In this document: positions 7,255 through 14,080 of the stretch, in pieces
How positions within the stretch are numbered: the first letter of the stretch is position 1
Layout: each line of letters opens with the position of its first letter
Origin: Thermoprotei archaeon
GTDB lineage: Archaea; Thermoproteota; Nitrososphaeria; Geothermarchaeales; JDFR-13
Direction: 5' to 3'
Length of the DNA: 19,251 bases
Assembly: GCA_015661745.1 (NCBI GenBank)
Contig: DQVL01000131.1
Coordinates: 1 to 19,251 of the forward strand
Notes under the pieces: model-generated
Database searches by the model: none
What the model was told of the DNA's origin: nothing
Seen by the model: only the letters and a program-made list of their open reading frames with translations
Program-made: the position numbers and the translations under genes

Positions 7255-9699
7255 CTAATCTAATTTACTCCTCTTCATAAGGAGTGCATTACCAGTTACT
7301 GATACAGAGCTTAGAGCCATTGCAGCAGCTGCATATTCAGGTCTTAATATTATACCCATATACGATATTATACCGGCTGATATTGGAATTAGTATTATGT
7401 TATATATGAATGCCCAGAATAGATTGAATATTATCTGCCTCTTTATCCTCTTACTTATCCTTAGTGACTTATATACACCCTCCACCCGATTCCAGACAAT
7501 TATGATGTCTCCAGCCTCCTTAGCTATATCTGTTCCACCTCCCATTGCAAATCCTATATCAGATTGGGTTAGACTAGGTGCGTCATTTATTCCGTCCCCA
7601 ACCATGGCCACCACCTCACCAGCCCTCTGAAGTTCTCTAATCTTCTCAGTCTTATCCTCCGGACTCACCTCTGCAAACACATCTTCAATACCTAGCTTCT
7701 TAGCTATTGCATATGCGGTTGCCCTATGATCTCCAGTTAACATAACAACTCTATAACCCTCCTCACGCAGCTTCTTAACAACCTCTATAGAATCCTCTTT
7801 CAACGTATCTGCTACAGCTATTAAACCAGCCAATTTCTTGTCAACAGCCACATATATCACGGTTTTTCCTTCATTCCTAAGTTTATTAATATCCTCCTCC
7901 GCTAAAGATGTATCAACCTCAAATCCTTTCATCAACTTCTCATTACCCAATATAATCAGTTTACCATCAACCTCAGCAAATACACCCTGTCCCTCTATAT
8001 ATTCGAAGCTACTTGGCTCCTCTACACCTCCAAATCTTTCTGAAGCAGCCTTTACAATAGCCATTCCAATAGGATGTTCACTACCCTTCTCTGCTGAGCC
8101 GGCTAGTCTAAGCAACTCATCTTCACTAAAGCCATTATATACTGTTATATCTGTCACTACTGGTTCACCCTTAGTCAACGTACCAGTCTTATCAAACACT
8201 ATAGTCGTTAAATTATCAACCTTCTCCAAAACCTCTATATTCTTTATTATAATCCCTTGTTCAGCAGCCATACCTACACCTACTGAAACAGCTGTTGGAG
8301 TTGCAAGACCTAATGCACAAGGACATGCAACCAAGAGGACAGCCGCAGTAAACATAATCGCCAGAGACAGTTCAACGCCTATTAAGAAGTACCATATAAG
8401 GAACGTAAGAGTAGCGATACCCATGACGATCCATGTGAAGTAACCAGATATTTTATCAACCAATTTCTGTATAGGTGGTTTAGCTGATTGGGAATATCTA
8501 ACGAGTTTTATAATCTGGCTCAATACAGTTTCCTTACCTACCCTAGTGGCTATAACCTTTAAATAGCCAGATCTTAATATGGTTCCGGCATATACAGGAT
8601 CCCTCTCCTTCTTATTAACGGGAATTGACTCACCCGTTAACATCGACTCATCTACATATCCCTGACCCTCAACAACGATACCATCAACAGGTATCTTCTC
8701 CCCAGATTTGATTACCACAATATCTTTAATCTTTACTTGGTCAATAGGAACTTCAACCTCAACACCATCTCTCATCACCAATGCATTTGGACTCTGGAGC
8801 TCCATCAACTTTTTGACAGCATCACCAGTCCTCAACTTCATCTTAATCTCTAGATACCTTCCTAAGAGGATGAAACCTATAATCACAGCCGCAGCCTCGA
8901 AGAAGACCTCTTCTGACACAGTAACTCCAAGTAATACCGCAGTGCTAAATACATATGCAGTCCCTGTTCCCAATGCGACCAGCGTATCCATATTAGCTGT
9001 TTTATTTCGTAAAGCCCTTACAGCACCTATATAAAATCTTCTACCAGCAATAAATACTACCGGTGTACTCAATATGAAGCCTATTAACTCTTTATATTCT
9101 ATGAGAGGAAGTGTTATACCTAATACTGGAAATACAGTATATGCAACTAATGGGATACTTAGTATAAGGCTTAAGGCTACTTGCCACCTAAGTTTTCTAA
9201 GTTCAGACTCCACCACTTTCCTCTCAATATCCTCAACTTCAACCTTAGTATCTATCTTCTCAACTTTGTAACCCAATTCTTCAAGCTTATCCTGAATATC
9301 ATCGAATGAGATCGTCATTGGATTTATAGTTATATAGAGGGTCTTAGATACATGGCTAGCCTTGACATCTACAACACCAGGGTTCTTTAATAAAGCGTTC
9401 TCGATAATAGACTCATCATCCACTGTAGAGAGGTTCTTAATTAATAGTATGCCCTCCTCTTTATATACGTCATATCCAACCTTCCTAATCTCTCTAACTA
9501 CATCCTTGAGTGAGATCTTATATGGATCATATTCAATGACCGCTTCTTCAGCAGCTAGACTTACTGATACATCTTTAACTCCCTGTAGCTTCTTAGACGT
9601 CTTCTCTATAGTCAATGCACAGGTAGCACAGTGCATACCAATTATTTTAATTCGTTCTCTATTGCCTACCCCCATCTTCGCTTTAACATTTTCATCCAT
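7255..9699 (-). CDS. copA: Cu+-exporting P1B-1-type ATPase
   Basis: Membrane ATPase exporting monovalent copper from the cytosol. Numbering from ATG 9699 (814 residues): an HMA domain with GMHCATC (Cys24, Cys27), a second HMA-like domain (about 80-150) lacking the CxxC, then the membrane region. Catalytic motifs are TGES in the actuator, the transport motif CPC at 459-461, the phosphorylation site DKTGT at Asp503, SEHPIG in the nucleotide domain, and GDGINDAP around 701-708. The last two helices carry YN and MALSS, the Cu+-type (IB-1) signature rather than the Zn/Cd type. The frame extends to a TTG at 9714, but ATG 9699 has GGTGGTGG just upstream and is preferred. The divergent neighbour is an ArsR-type regulator, and the YHS/His-rich protein is downstream, so copper homeostasis is a firm reading. 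Confidence 0.95.
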   Translation of the reverse strand: MDENVKAKMGVGNRERIKIIGMHCATCALTIEKTSKKLQGVKDVSVSLAAEEAVIEYDPYKISLKDVVREIRKVGYDVYKEEGILLIKNLSTVDDESIIENALLKNPGVVDVKASHVSKTLYITINPMTISFDDIQDKLEELGYKVEKIDTKVEVEDIERKVVESELRKLRWQVALSLILSIPLVAYTVFPVLGITLPLIEYKELIGFILSTPVVFIAGRRFYIGAVRALRNKTANMDTLVALGTGTAYVFSTAVLLGVTVSEEVFFEAAAVIIGFILLGRYLEIKMKLRTGDAVKKLMELQSPNALVMRDGVEVEVPIDQVKIKDIVVIKSGEKIPVDGIVVEGQGYVDESMLTGESIPVNKKERDPVYAGTILRSGYLKVIATRVGKETVLSQIIKLVRYSQSAKPPIQKLVDKISGYFTWIVMGIATLTFLIWYFLIGVELSLAIMFTAAVLLVACPCALGLATPTAVSVGVGMAAEQGIIIKNIEVLEKVDNLTTIVFDKTGTLTKGEPVVTDITVYNGFSEDELLRLAGSAEKGSEHPIGMAIVKAASERFGGVEEPSSFEYIEGQGVFAEVDGKLIILGNEKLMKGFEVDTSLAEEDINKLRNEGKTVIYVAVDKKLAGLIAVADTLKEDSIEVVKKLREEGYRVVMLTGDHRATAYAIAKKLGIEDVFAEVSPEDKTEKIRELQRAGEVVAMVGDGINDAPSLTQSDIGFAMGGGTDIAKEAGDIIIVWNRVEGVYKSLRISKRIKRQIIFNLFWAFIYNIILIPISAGIISYMGIILRPEYAAAAMALSSVSVTGNALLMKRSKLD

Positions 9700-9781
9700 A
9701 TTAACCACCACCAATTTTTTTGTACCAATACAATTATATTTAAATAGGTATATAAACTTTTTATTTTATTGGGGGGTGTAT
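9700..9781. promoter_or_regulatory. Divergent promoter region between the copper ATPase and its likely regulator
   Basis: In 82 bp both promoters are packed. The palindrome TATTTAAATA (9737-9746) can serve as TATA box for the ATPase: about 26 nt downstream of it is ~9714, ahead of the GGTGGTGG ribosome site (9704-9711). TATATAAA (9749-9756) faces the regulator, whose ATG is at 9782 and is preceded by GGGGGGTG (9771-9778). Because the two TATA elements nearly touch, a repressor bound here would control both genes. No long operator repeat is obvious beyond the palindromic TATA itself. Confidence 0.55.
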
Positions 9782-10321
9782 ATGGGTATTCCACATGTAT
9801 TTAGAATTGATGAGGTCAAGGCTTTATCCGATGAAGTCAGGATAACAATCCTTGATATGCTTAGTAATAAGCCTATGAGTGTTGAAGAGATAACCCGCGA
9901 GTTAGAGAAGAGAGGATTTAAAAAGAGTATAAACGCTGTTAGATACCATATAAAACTATTGAAAGATAGTGGTTTAATAAACCTTGTAAAAGTGGTCGAG
10001 GTTAGAGGCGGTACCCTAAAGTATTATGCTACATCTAAAGATGTATATCTATATGAAGAACCTAAGAATATTGATGAACTTCTAAACCCATTCATAGAAT
10101 ATATTAAAGATGATGTTAGAGATCTAATAATTAGACTGTTTAGGGAAAGGAATAGGGATCTAATTGAGACAGCTAAGAAGCTTAAGCCATGTCCATATTG
10201 CTATACAGAGCATTTTATAGAGCATATCCTATTAGAGAGTTTCAAAGGTGCAGTGGGTAATGTATTGAAAGAGGAGGATGTAAAGAGGGTTATTAAAGAA
10301 TATATATCTGAGAACCCCTAA
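9782..10321 (+). CDS. ArsR-type winged-helix regulator with C-terminal Cx2Cx3Hx3H motif
   Basis: Probable DNA-binding metal sensor of 179 residues. Residues 10-90 form an ArsR-like winged helix: VKALSDEVRITILDML, then MSVEEITRELEKRGF, the recognition helix INAVRYHIKLLKDSGLI, and a wing ending in TLKYYATS. A helical linker follows, then KPCPYCYTEHFIEHIL with Cys137, Cys140, His144 and His148, spaced like a metal site on one helix turn. This site is not in the usual ArsR positions. The frame is open upstream to 9362, but that part is the antisense of the ATPase; ATG 9782, preceded by GGGGGGTG, is the real start. Its divergence from copA suggests a copper-responsive regulator of that gene and itself. 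Metal identity and sign of control are inferred. Confidence 0.82.
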   Translation: MGIPHVFRIDEVKALSDEVRITILDMLSNKPMSVEEITRELEKRGFKKSINAVRYHIKLLKDSGLINLVKVVEVRGGTLKYYATSKDVYLYEEPKNIDELLNPFIEYIKDDVRDLIIRLFRERNRDLIETAKKLKPCPYCYTEHFIEHILLESFKGAVGNVLKEEDVKRVIKEYISENP

Positions 10322-10327
10322 AACTTT

Positions 10328-11395
10328 TTAATCAACGAATGATATCACCTGCCTCTTCAAAGCCTTACCAGTCTCTAGTCGTTTAAACGCAGTATTTATA
10401 TCTTCAAGCCCTATCTTCTCCACCAATTTCCAATATTCTATAACTCCCTTCTTCCCCAACATAGCTAGTTCATAGAGGTCGTTGATGCTACCATATAAAA
10501 CAGTTGTCAATGTAATCTCATTTATAACCATTTTATGGATAGGTATAGCTGGACCAAATTTATTTCCAAGACCAACCAATACATATACACCTGCCGGAGA
10601 TACAAGATCTAGATAGGCTGATAGGGTAGCCTCTATACCGACAAAGTCTATCACCGCCTTCGGTTGTTCACCACCTAATAGTGATATAATCTCACGTCTA
10701 GGATCTACTTTAGATGCATCGATCAGATAGTCATAATCCTCACGGATATTAAATGCCTCTCTAGCATAGGATATCTTAACTGGGTTTATATCAACAGCAA
10801 CAACGGGATTTGGAAGGAGTTTCCTAACAACCTCCAACCCAAATAATCCGGTTCCTCCAAGACCAACTATTAGGATATACTCGTCTGGATCTAAATATTG
10901 AGATGCCTTCTTAACAGCCCTATATGCGGTCAACCCTGCATCACTCAATATAGCTGCAGATACTAAATCCTTAATACCAGATACATCTATTAGGTATCTA
11001 TAGTGTGGAACCAGAATATACTCTGCATATCCACCGTTAAACATTATGACCCCAGCGGGTGTCCTAAGTCCACATATTTGGTCGAGGCCTTTAACCATAT
11101 ATTTATCTCTCTCCATACAGTAGAAGCTATAGACTAGGGTCTCAACACCTACAGAAATATATTGAGATGCTTCATCACCAACCTCAGCCACTACTCCAGA
11201 GACTTCATGCCCTAAAATAAATGGGAGTGTAACAGGGAGTTCATCAACAAATTCACCCTTTATAATATGTAGATCACTATGACATACACCTGATCCATAT
11301 ACCTTAACCAATACTTCATTACCACTAGGTCTTGGGACAGATACATCTTCAATCCTTAGAGGTTCATTATAGTTATATAGTACCGCCGCCTTCAA
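10328..11395 (-). CDS. Zinc-type (MDR) alcohol dehydrogenase lacking the full structural zinc site
   Basis: Medium-chain NAD(P)-dependent dehydrogenase of 355 residues. Seen: catalytic zinc motif GVCHSDLH (Cys38), GHEVSGVVAEVG (His63-Glu64) and the third-ligand position Asp152 in LSDAGLTAY; Rossmann motif VGLGGTG (177-183) with Asp202 at the end of the second strand, which favours NAD. The structural-zinc loop normally has four Cys; here only Cys93 and Cys108 remain, with Arg96 and Tyr99 between them. The start is TTG 11395, which overlaps the upstream SCP2 gene's TGA in TTGA and is preceded by AAGGAGG (11406-11412), so the two genes are translationally coupled. The substrate is unknown. It converges on the regulator with a 6-bp gap. 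Confidence 0.88.
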   Translation of the reverse strand: MKAAVLYNYNEPLRIEDVSVPRPSGNEVLVKVYGSGVCHSDLHIIKGEFVDELPVTLPFILGHEVSGVVAEVGDEASQYISVGVETLVYSFYCMERDKYMVKGLDQICGLRTPAGVIMFNGGYAEYILVPHYRYLIDVSGIKDLVSAAILSDAGLTAYRAVKKASQYLDPDEYILIVGLGGTGLFGLEVVRKLLPNPVVAVDINPVKISYAREAFNIREDYDYLIDASKVDPRREIISLLGGEQPKAVIDFVGIEATLSAYLDLVSPAGVYVLVGLGNKFGPAIPIHKMVINEITLTTVLYGSINDLYELAMLGKKGVIEYWKLVEKIGLEDINTAFKRLETGKALKRQVISFVD

Positions 11396-11820
11396 TCCAA
11401 TCCAACCTCCTTAGCAATATTCACAAGTTCTATAGCTGCCTTAGGATATCTAAGTATAGTTGAAAAATTACCTTTAACAAGACGGATCTTACGTCTAACC
11501 AAGGCATTAACTGGATTCATTCCCTTCTCTATAACATCCATCCAATCCTTATACGACCCAGTAATTACGAAGGGAGCATCTACAGAATCTCCTTCAAAAA
11601 CGAATTTAACGTCTATACACTCTCCATCCTTAAGATCAATATATATTCCTGCCCACTCACCATATATTCTCTTCAACTCATCCGGCAAATCAACAACTGT
11701 AAATAGTATAGGCCATACCCAGCCCTTCGCACTTCTACGATATTCTTCAGATTTATTTATTCTTTTACAGAACTCAGCAGCCCATTCAGAGGATGGGAAT
11801 GTGGGCAATCCAATCACCAA
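11392..11820 (-). CDS. SCP2 sterol-binding-domain protein
   Basis: Single-domain SCP-2-like lipid-binding protein of about 142 residues. It shows the usual order: FPSSEWAAEFCKRINKSEEY at the N-terminus, a strand pair around GIYIDLKDGECIDVKF, PFVITGSYKDWMDVIEKGMNPVNAL, and the C-terminal hydrophobic-pocket segment GNFSTILRYPKAAIELVNIA. Archaea lack sterols, so it presumably carries fatty-acyl or isoprenoid ligands. No ATG is near the start. TTG 11820 opens the frame; GTG 11817, or TTG 11808 preceded by GGTGAT, are alternatives, the last leaving LPTFPSSEW at the N-terminus. It is the first gene of a two-gene operon with the dehydrogenase (4-bp overlap), which hints that the enzyme acts on a lipid-like alcohol or aldehyde. 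Confidence 0.82.
   Translation of the reverse strand: MVIGLPTFPSSEWAAEFCKRINKSEEYRRSAKGWVWPILFTVVDLPDELKRIYGEWAGIYIDLKDGECIDVKFVFEGDSVDAPFVITGSYKDWMDVIEKGMNPVNALVRRKIRLVKGNFSTILRYPKAAIELVNIAKEVGLD
11406..11412 (-). promoter_or_regulatory. Ribosome binding site AAGGAGG for the dehydrogenase TTG start
   Basis: A perfect AAGGAGG lies 10 nt before the TTG at 11395, within the last codons of the SCP2 gene. It is the main reason to accept a TTG start there. Confidence 0.6.
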
Positions 11821-11912
11821 TAATATATTAAATCCCCCGTTAGATTAAGATTAAGAATTGTATGGATATAGTTATACAATAGTATTATAAGGCTGTTATA
11901 TATAGACCTTAA

Positions 11913-11951
11913 TTTATATAATCTCCATATGAAGATGTTTATTAGGTGAGG
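11913..11951 (+). promoter_or_regulatory. Promoter and ribosome site of the ferredoxin gene
   Basis: TTTATATA at 11913-11920 predicts a transcript start near 11943, followed by GGTGAGG at 11945-11951, four bases before the TTG start at 11956. The rest of the 135-bp divergent gap (11821-11955) shows nothing else I can name. Confidence 0.5.
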
Positions 11952-11955
11952 TAAT

Positions 11956-12270
11956 TTGCCGATAGACCCCGAATTTAAGAGTAAGAGGGAGCAGGTAGAT
12001 ACACATGAGGGGCATCCCGTATGGGGGCCTGTAAATCCTCCTGAACAGCTCGGAATTCATGGAAACGCCGTTGCAGTAGACTTTGATATATGTATCGCAG
12101 ATGGTGCATGTATTGATGCTTGTCCAGTAGGTGTATTTGAATGGTTTGAGACTCCTGGGCATCCAGCGTCAGATAAGAAGGCGGATCCAACAAATGAAGA
12201 TCAATGTATATTCTGCTTAGCCTGTGAAACTGTATGCCCAGTTGAAGCTATAAAGGTGTTTGTAGAGTAG
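11956..12270 (+). CDS. Zinc-containing 7Fe ferredoxin (Sulfolobus type)
   Basis: Soluble electron carrier, in relatives the acceptor for 2-oxoacid:ferredoxin oxidoreductases. At 104 residues it is almost collinear with Sulfolobus zinc ferredoxin: an N-terminal extension with zinc ligands His17, His20 and His35, plus Asp77 in the core. Cluster I has Cys46-x5-Cys52-x3-Cys56-Pro with Asp49 where a fourth Cys would be, which in this family gives a 3Fe-4S cluster. Cluster II is Cys84-x2-Cys87-x2-Cys90-x3-Cys94-Pro, a 4Fe-4S set. The start is TTG, supported by GGTGAGG four bases upstream and by match to the family's N-terminus. It is a single-gene unit with its own promoter and a hairpin terminator. 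It could supply electrons to the complex-I-like pump encoded further right, but that link is inference. Confidence 0.95.
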   Translation: MPIDPEFKSKREQVDTHEGHPVWGPVNPPEQLGIHGNAVAVDFDICIADGACIDACPVGVFEWFETPGHPASDKKADPTNEDQCIFCLACETVCPVEAIKVFVE

Positions 12271-12298
12271 GAGGCTTAATGCCTCCACAATAATTTTT
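12270..12298 (+). terminator. Hairpin plus T-run terminator after the ferredoxin
   Basis: GGAGGC (12270-12275), a TTAAT loop, and GCCTCC (12281-12286) form a perfect 6-bp stem, followed after a short ACAATAA by TTTTT (12294-12298). The shape is that of a bacterial intrinsic terminator, and the stem begins in the stop codon. Confidence 0.6.
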
Positions 12299-12312
12299 AT
12301 TATTTACATAGG

Positions 12313-13248
12313 TTATAGAAAAGACTTTATAATTTTTATATCGATCCCATCCTCCGATGCGGTCTTTAGCCACCTCTCAATTAAATTACTCGGTGGATCT
12401 TCACCTGCTAATAACCATACCATAGCTATATTCCCGACATCTCCTCTCCTCTCATCAACCGGGGTCTCAAGTATTAAAGGTTTATCCTTTATAAACGGAT
12501 ATTCAAGGAGGTATTTGAAGCCCTTCTCACCTATATATCCCATACCTATATGTTCATGGTGGTCCCTGCCACTACCAACTTCATGTTTAGAATCATTTAG
12601 ATGAATAACGAATACATTATCCCATCCCACTAGACTATCAAATTCTTCAACGGTGGTCTTAACACCCGATTTAATCTTTAGATCATAGCCTGCTGAGAAG
12701 GCGTGGGCCGTATCAAAACAGAAACCTATTCTATCTTCTAACCCAGATAATTCATTATATAAAGTCTTAAGATCCTCGAATCTACTCCCCATATTATTCT
12801 TTTGTCCAGCCATATTCTCCAGGAGAATCCTGACATTGTTATCCACTTCCTCCACAGCCTTATATATAGCATCTACCAACCTCTTCTTACCCCTATCGAA
12901 TCCACTTCCCATATGACTCCCTAGATGTATAACTAGATATGGGATACCAAGTTCTTCACATCTAATAAGCTCATTTATGAAGGTATTCAAACTCTTCTCA
13001 TAAATATCATCTTTTGGAGAAGATAGATTTGGTAGGTAGGGCATATGAGCCACATTAAATCCGTTGAAACCATATCTTTCTACCTTTGACCTATATAATG
13101 CTTTTTCCTCCTCTCTAAGAGGAGCCATCTTCCAACCTCTGGGATTTCTGGTAAATATTTGAAATGCAGTACATCCCAGGTGGTAAGCCCGATCTACACT
13201 TTTATCTACACCACCCGAGATTGAAGTATGTACACCAACCCTAAGCAT
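12313..13248 (-). CDS. nfo: Endonuclease IV (AP endonuclease, type 2)
   Basis: DNA-repair enzyme cutting 5' of abasic sites, TIM barrel with three zinc ions. Numbering from ATG 13248 (311 residues), all nine metal ligands known from E. coli Nfo have counterparts at nearly the same numbers: His68, His108, Glu144, Asp179, His182, His216, Asp229, His231, Glu261. Signature stretches are GVHTSISGG, LLENMAGQKNNMG, FCFDTAHAFSAGYD and HLNDSKHEVGSG. The frame is open to a GTG at 13257, but ATG 13248 has GAGGTGG seven bases upstream. The PAC2 gene stops about 10 bp upstream of this ATG, so the two are cotranscribed. Its 3' end faces the ferredoxin terminator. Confidence 0.95.
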   Translation of the reverse strand: MLRVGVHTSISGGVDKSVDRAYHLGCTAFQIFTRNPRGWKMAPLREEEKALYRSKVERYGFNGFNVAHMPYLPNLSSPKDDIYEKSLNTFINELIRCEELGIPYLVIHLGSHMGSGFDRGKKRLVDAIYKAVEEVDNNVRILLENMAGQKNNMGSRFEDLKTLYNELSGLEDRIGFCFDTAHAFSAGYDLKIKSGVKTTVEEFDSLVGWDNVFVIHLNDSKHEVGSGRDHHEHIGMGYIGEKGFKYLLEYPFIKDKPLILETPVDERRGDVGNIAMVWLLAGEDPPSNLIERWLKTASEDGIDIKIIKSFL

Positions 13249-13258
13249 AGACGCCACC

Positions 13259-14011
13259 TCATGAAATATATCCTAATCCTCTATCTTTCTTCTCGGGAGC
13301 CTCCTTCTTCATATACTTGAGATATTCCCTGTGGAATAGGTTGACACGTTCCTCCAGCTCCTTAAGATCCATATCCAACTTAAGTATTTTTGAAATAGTT
13401 TTAAGTAATGCATATGGAGCTATGACATCCTGCGACGTTCTAAGAAAGGTCTCAGCCATCAATACAGCCCCTCTATATCTATACTGCTTTGCATATCCAA
13501 TTATCAATCCATTCATACCTGATATAACACCCTCTCCCTCCATAGGTATAACACCATATGATATAAGTTCATTGAGAAAATCTCGTGAGGTCGCCACGCC
13601 ATATACCGCCACATCATATTTATAATATTCTATTGGTGTAGCAGCCAGTGTAAATATCGCGGAAACATCGTATCCATTTAATGTATCCACAACGGATTTA
13701 GCCATTATATGCTGCCACTCCGCACTTAAAGGTTGGACATTACCTGTAAATAATATAATGTTTTTATCATTCTTTACTGTATAGTAGAAATTGAATAACT
13801 CAACGGGCATATCATCTACAACACCGTTTAAAGTGGATATTGCAGGAGGATTTAAAAAATCACATTTTATACTTCCAATTTTATCCACATCTAGAGATTT
13901 GACTAGATAGTCTACCGCCTGTTTACCAGATAATCCCATACCGGGAAGTCCAGCTATAACATATAGGCTACCAACATCTCTATCTAGATTGAATTCAATA
14001 CCTACCTGCAT
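13259..14011 (-). CDS. PAC2-family protein (proteasome assembly chaperone-like)
   Basis: Archaeal PAC2-domain protein of 250 residues; characterised relatives (PbaA/PbaB) bind proteasome subunits or assist assembly, but most archaeal paralogues have no known role. Seen: the N-terminal VIAGLPGMGLSGKQAVDYLV turn, FLNPPAISTLNG, ILFTGNVQP, and the central EGEGVISGMNGLIIGYAKQ loop, followed by LAETFLR-like MAETFLRTSQD. A charged C-terminal helix ends in ...GLGYIS, which puts a Tyr three residues from the end, one position off a strict HbYX proteasome-docking tail. ATG 14011 has no ribosome site; TTTATAT at 14034-14040 is 26 nt upstream, so the message is probably leaderless. First gene of a pair with nfo. 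Confidence 0.85.
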   Translation of the reverse strand: MQVGIEFNLDRDVGSLYVIAGLPGMGLSGKQAVDYLVKSLDVDKIGSIKCDFLNPPAISTLNGVVDDMPVELFNFYYTVKNDKNIILFTGNVQPLSAEWQHIMAKSVVDTLNGYDVSAIFTLAATPIEYYKYDVAVYGVATSRDFLNELISYGVIPMEGEGVISGMNGLIIGYAKQYRYRGAVLMAETFLRTSQDVIAPYALLKTISKILKLDMDLKELEERVNLFHREYLKYMKKEAPEKKDRGLGYIS

Positions 14012-14033
14012 ATAACATCATATCATATATATC

Positions 14034-14040
14034 ATATAAA
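14034..14040 (-). promoter_or_regulatory. TATA box for the PAC2-nfo operon
   Basis: The minus strand reads TTTATAT, centred 26 nt upstream of the PAC2 ATG at 14011, predicting transcription from the A of the start codon. It separates this pair from the nuo genes, whose stop is at 14081. Confidence 0.5.
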
Positions 14041-14080
14041 ACTGATAAATCTGGATGTATAATGATGGGGATAGATAAAG

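Noticed and set aside
7838..8443. Long plus-strand open frame (201 codons) inside copA, plus other antisense frames at 7397-7630, 8708-9034 and 9074-9271
   Set aside because: Composition is Ser/Thr/Pro/Ile-rich antisense of a well-supported P-type ATPase, with no ribosome site or domain.
7838..9271. Possible dual-strand coding or CRISPR-like periodicity in the copA region
   Set aside because: No direct repeats with regular spacers are visible here or anywhere in the window; the open antisense frames follow from codon use.
9362..9781. Upstream extension of the ArsR-type regulator to 9362
   Set aside because: This segment is antisense to the copA N-terminus and shows no domain; ATG 9782 has a strong ribosome site and matches the normal start of the winged helix.
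11914..12193. Two minus-strand open frames (82 and 72 codons) over the ferredoxin
   Set aside because: Antisense shadows of a ferredoxin with all cluster and zinc ligands in place.
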